Shown here: positions 33,071-34,455 of the stretch, one piece after another
Numbering within the stretch: the first letter of the stretch is position 1
How the letters are laid out: each line of letters begins with the position of its first letter
From: Bacteroidota bacterium
Lineage (GTDB): Bacteria; Bacteroidota; Ignavibacteria; Kryptoniales; JAKASW01
Direction of reading: 5' to 3'
Assembly: GCA_021789755.1 (NCBI GenBank)
Contig: JAJYJD010000003.1
Location: 1 to 34,455, forward strand
Length of the DNA: 34,455 nucleotides
Notes under the pieces: generated by a model
The model's database searches: none
Seen by the model: only the letters and a program-made list of their open reading frames with translations
Told to the model about the DNA's origin: nothing
Program-made: the position numbers and the translations under genes

Positions 33071-34087
33071 CTAAGGCACCCTCTCCGGTTTACCAGAGGC
33101 CAACGAGCGATGAATCGCATCAAGTATTGCGGTGACACGCCTTCCGTCCTTTGCTGTCACAAACGTTTCTCGGTCGTCGGTTATTGCATCAATAAAACTG
33201 TACATGCAGGAAGGAAGGGCACCTTGCCATTTGTCGAATATCTTGTAATTCAACAGCGTCCTGGGATATGTGTACGCGTCCTTATCCGCCATTTCAATCG
33301 CTTCCGCTTTCCTGTCAGAGAAGATATGCCCCTCTGTCCCCACAATTTCCATATAAGAGTCAGGCATATATGGACTTTTGTTTGAGTAAATCCATGCAGA
33401 TTCAAAAGTTGCAAAGAATCCATTCTTGAACTTCACTTGTGCCTGAATCGCATCATAAGTGTCGACGCCCCGTTTCTTCAGAACTTCCCTCGCGCCGCTA
33501 GCATACACTTCGTCGCCCTCGCTATCTACCCACCAGCTAACAAGGTCGATGTCGTGCGAAGAAAGGAACCACGCAGAAGTACTGTGCGCGGCCCACGGTA
33601 GCCACTCAGTGGGGACTAATATTGGATCGCTCTTCTTAGCATATCCCATCAGACACTTGCCAATTCTCCCGGCCTTTATGTCGCTGTGGATCTTGTGGTA
33701 CACGGAGAGCCATCGGTGGTTGAACGAGACCTGGAACTTCTTTCCCGTTTCTGCCACCAACTTGACGATCTCATCTGCTTCTTGAATATCTGTGGTCATG
33801 GGTTTCTCCACGAGGACGTGCCTACCGGCTCTCAGAGAGTCCACCACCGGATCACGATGAGCCCAATCGGGCGTGTTTACATGTACAGCATCTAAGTCCC
33901 CGTGTTCAAGCATTTCTCTGTGGTCGTTATAGTATTTAGGAATTCCCAATTCCTTTGCAACCGCAGCCGCCCGCTCGGAATTTTTATCGCAAACCGCCGT
34001 GACTTCAACCCCGGGATAACGCTGCCACACCATGACTGCGCTTTTTCCCATTATGCCCGTTCCGACAACTCCTATCTTGATCGTCAT
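33071..34087 (-). CDS. Gfo/Idh/MocA-family NAD(P)-dependent oxidoreductase
   Basis: A 338-residue cytoplasmic dehydrogenase. The Rossmann motif GVVGTGIMG is at 6-14, the cofactor and substrate motif EKP at 94-96 with Lys95 as a catalytic residue, and HDID at 178-181 gives the conserved histidine and aspartate. Family members oxidise or reduce sugars, sugar acids and inositols. The ATG at 34087 has GAGAAAG upstream. It lies about 40 bases after the alcohol dehydrogenase gene and before the VOC gene. With these neighbours it could oxidise a monosaccharide or keto-sugar released from the polymer handled by the next operon. The specific sugar cannot be read. Confidence 0.92.
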   Translation of the reverse strand: MTIKIGVVGTGIMGKSAVMVWQRYPGVEVTAVCDKNSERAAAVAKELGIPKYYNDHREMLEHGDLDAVHVNTPDWAHRDPVVDSLRAGRHVLVEKPMTTDIQEADEIVKLVAETGKKFQVSFNHRWLSVYHKIHSDIKAGRIGKCLMGYAKKSDPILVPTEWLPWAAHSTSAWFLSSHDIDLVSWWVDSEGDEVYASGAREVLKKRGVDTYDAIQAQVKFKNGFFATFESAWIYSNKSPYMPDSYMEIVGTEGHIFSDRKAEAIEMADKDAYTYPRTLLNYKIFDKWQGALPSCMYSFIDAITDDRETFVTAKDGRRVTAILDAIHRSLASGKPERVP

Positions 34088-34127
34088 TGCTTTCTCAATT
34101 ACCCTCGTGTTTAAGTTTCCGGATTCT

Positions 34128-34455
34128 TCAAAAAACGAAAATATCCTTCAGCGATTCCCGGCCGCGTGGATCCTCAAATACTTCTTCCCATTCATCGATC
34201 CTCCTTCTCCCGGTAATTATCTTCTCATAAGGAATAGACCCACTTTCAAGGAGTGCGAGCGATCTGTCCCATGATTCGTATTTTGTGGAGATATTGAAAA
34301 GGAACTTCACTCCTTTCATCATAAGCTGCCGATAGGGAAAATCAATTGTGTCATTATCAGAAAATCCTATTCCCGCGAAAGTGCCCAGCTTTCTTATCAT
34401 TTGTGCACCCGATGCCAGCGCCTCAGCTGACCCAGATGCGTCGATGAAGACATCC
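34128..34455 (-). CDS. Partial CDS, zinc-type medium-chain alcohol/sugar dehydrogenase (C-terminal part)
   Basis: The gene enters from the right edge of the window; about 108 C-terminal residues are visible before the TAA/TGA end near 34128. The frame reads through the edge as DVFIDASGSAEALASGAQMI, then RKLGTFAGIGFSDN, and later SLALLESGSIPYEKIITGR. This is the nucleotide-binding-to-catalytic C-terminal part of the MDR family (threonine, sorbitol or galactitol dehydrogenase type), where the segment IDASG normally precedes G-x-x-x-x-G. The zinc ligands lie outside the window. An internal ATG at 34400 is not the start. It heads a short operon with the Gfo/Idh and VOC genes. Confidence 0.85.
   Translation of the reverse strand, partial: DVFIDASGSAEALASGAQMIRKLGTFAGIGFSDNDTIDFPYRQLMMKGVKFLFNISTKYESWDRSLALLESGSIPYEKIITGRRRIDEWEEVFEDPRGRESLKDIFVF

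Overview
This 34.5 kb window appears to come from a bacterium of the Bacteroidota/Chlorobi assemblage, most likely an Ignavibacteria- or Kryptonia-like lineage. The main evidence is a type IX secretion sorting tail beginning with the characteristic NPFNPST motif (gene at 17305-19146), together with a TonB receptor carrying a carboxypeptidase-regulatory N-domain, many secreted proteins, and AGGA/GGAG ribosome binding sites. Nearly every gene lies on the minus strand, so transcription runs from high to low coordinates. No rRNA, tRNA, CRISPR or intact mobile element was seen.

Region A (34455-32641) holds the 3' part of a zinc-type alcohol dehydrogenase, a Gfo/Idh/MocA oxidoreductase and a VOC protein, probably one cytoplasmic sugar-metabolising unit. 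A 700 bp gap follows. It contains a good minus-strand promoter (TTGACA-17-TATCTT) with TCACA/TGTGA palindromes around it.

Region B (31940-13969) is a long saccharolytic operon: RraA-like aldolase, a large secreted TIM-barrel-like protein, a Tat-signal AGE-family epimerase, a second large secreted TIM-barrel-like protein, a lipoprotein and a secreted relative of it on either side of a TonB-dependent receptor, a type IX-secreted beta-helix protein, and a heparinase II/III-type polysaccharide lyase. No SusD-like partner is present. The set suggests import and depolymerisation of a uronic-acid-containing polysaccharide. Four of its secreted proteins belong to no family that I recognise with confidence, and they are the best candidates for undescribed biology. 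A strong terminator lies at 13822-13858.

Region C (13770-11880) is a graveyard: a truncated kduD-like dehydrogenase, an unidentified fragment, and a kdgK-like sugar kinase with stops and a frameshift, ending in a terminator. These are the classical intracellular enzymes for unsaturated uronate (KDG) breakdown, so the locus has lost part of its expected pathway here.

Region D (11410-3148) is a drug-efflux operon: a TetR regulator behind a consensus-like promoter, an EmrA/HlyD-type adaptor, three tandem 14-TM DHA2 MFS pumps and a TolC-like outer membrane channel. Region E (3074-1) continues on the same strand with a family 4 glycosyltransferase, a zinc-ribbon methyltransferase, an ABC ATPase and the first codons of its probable permease.
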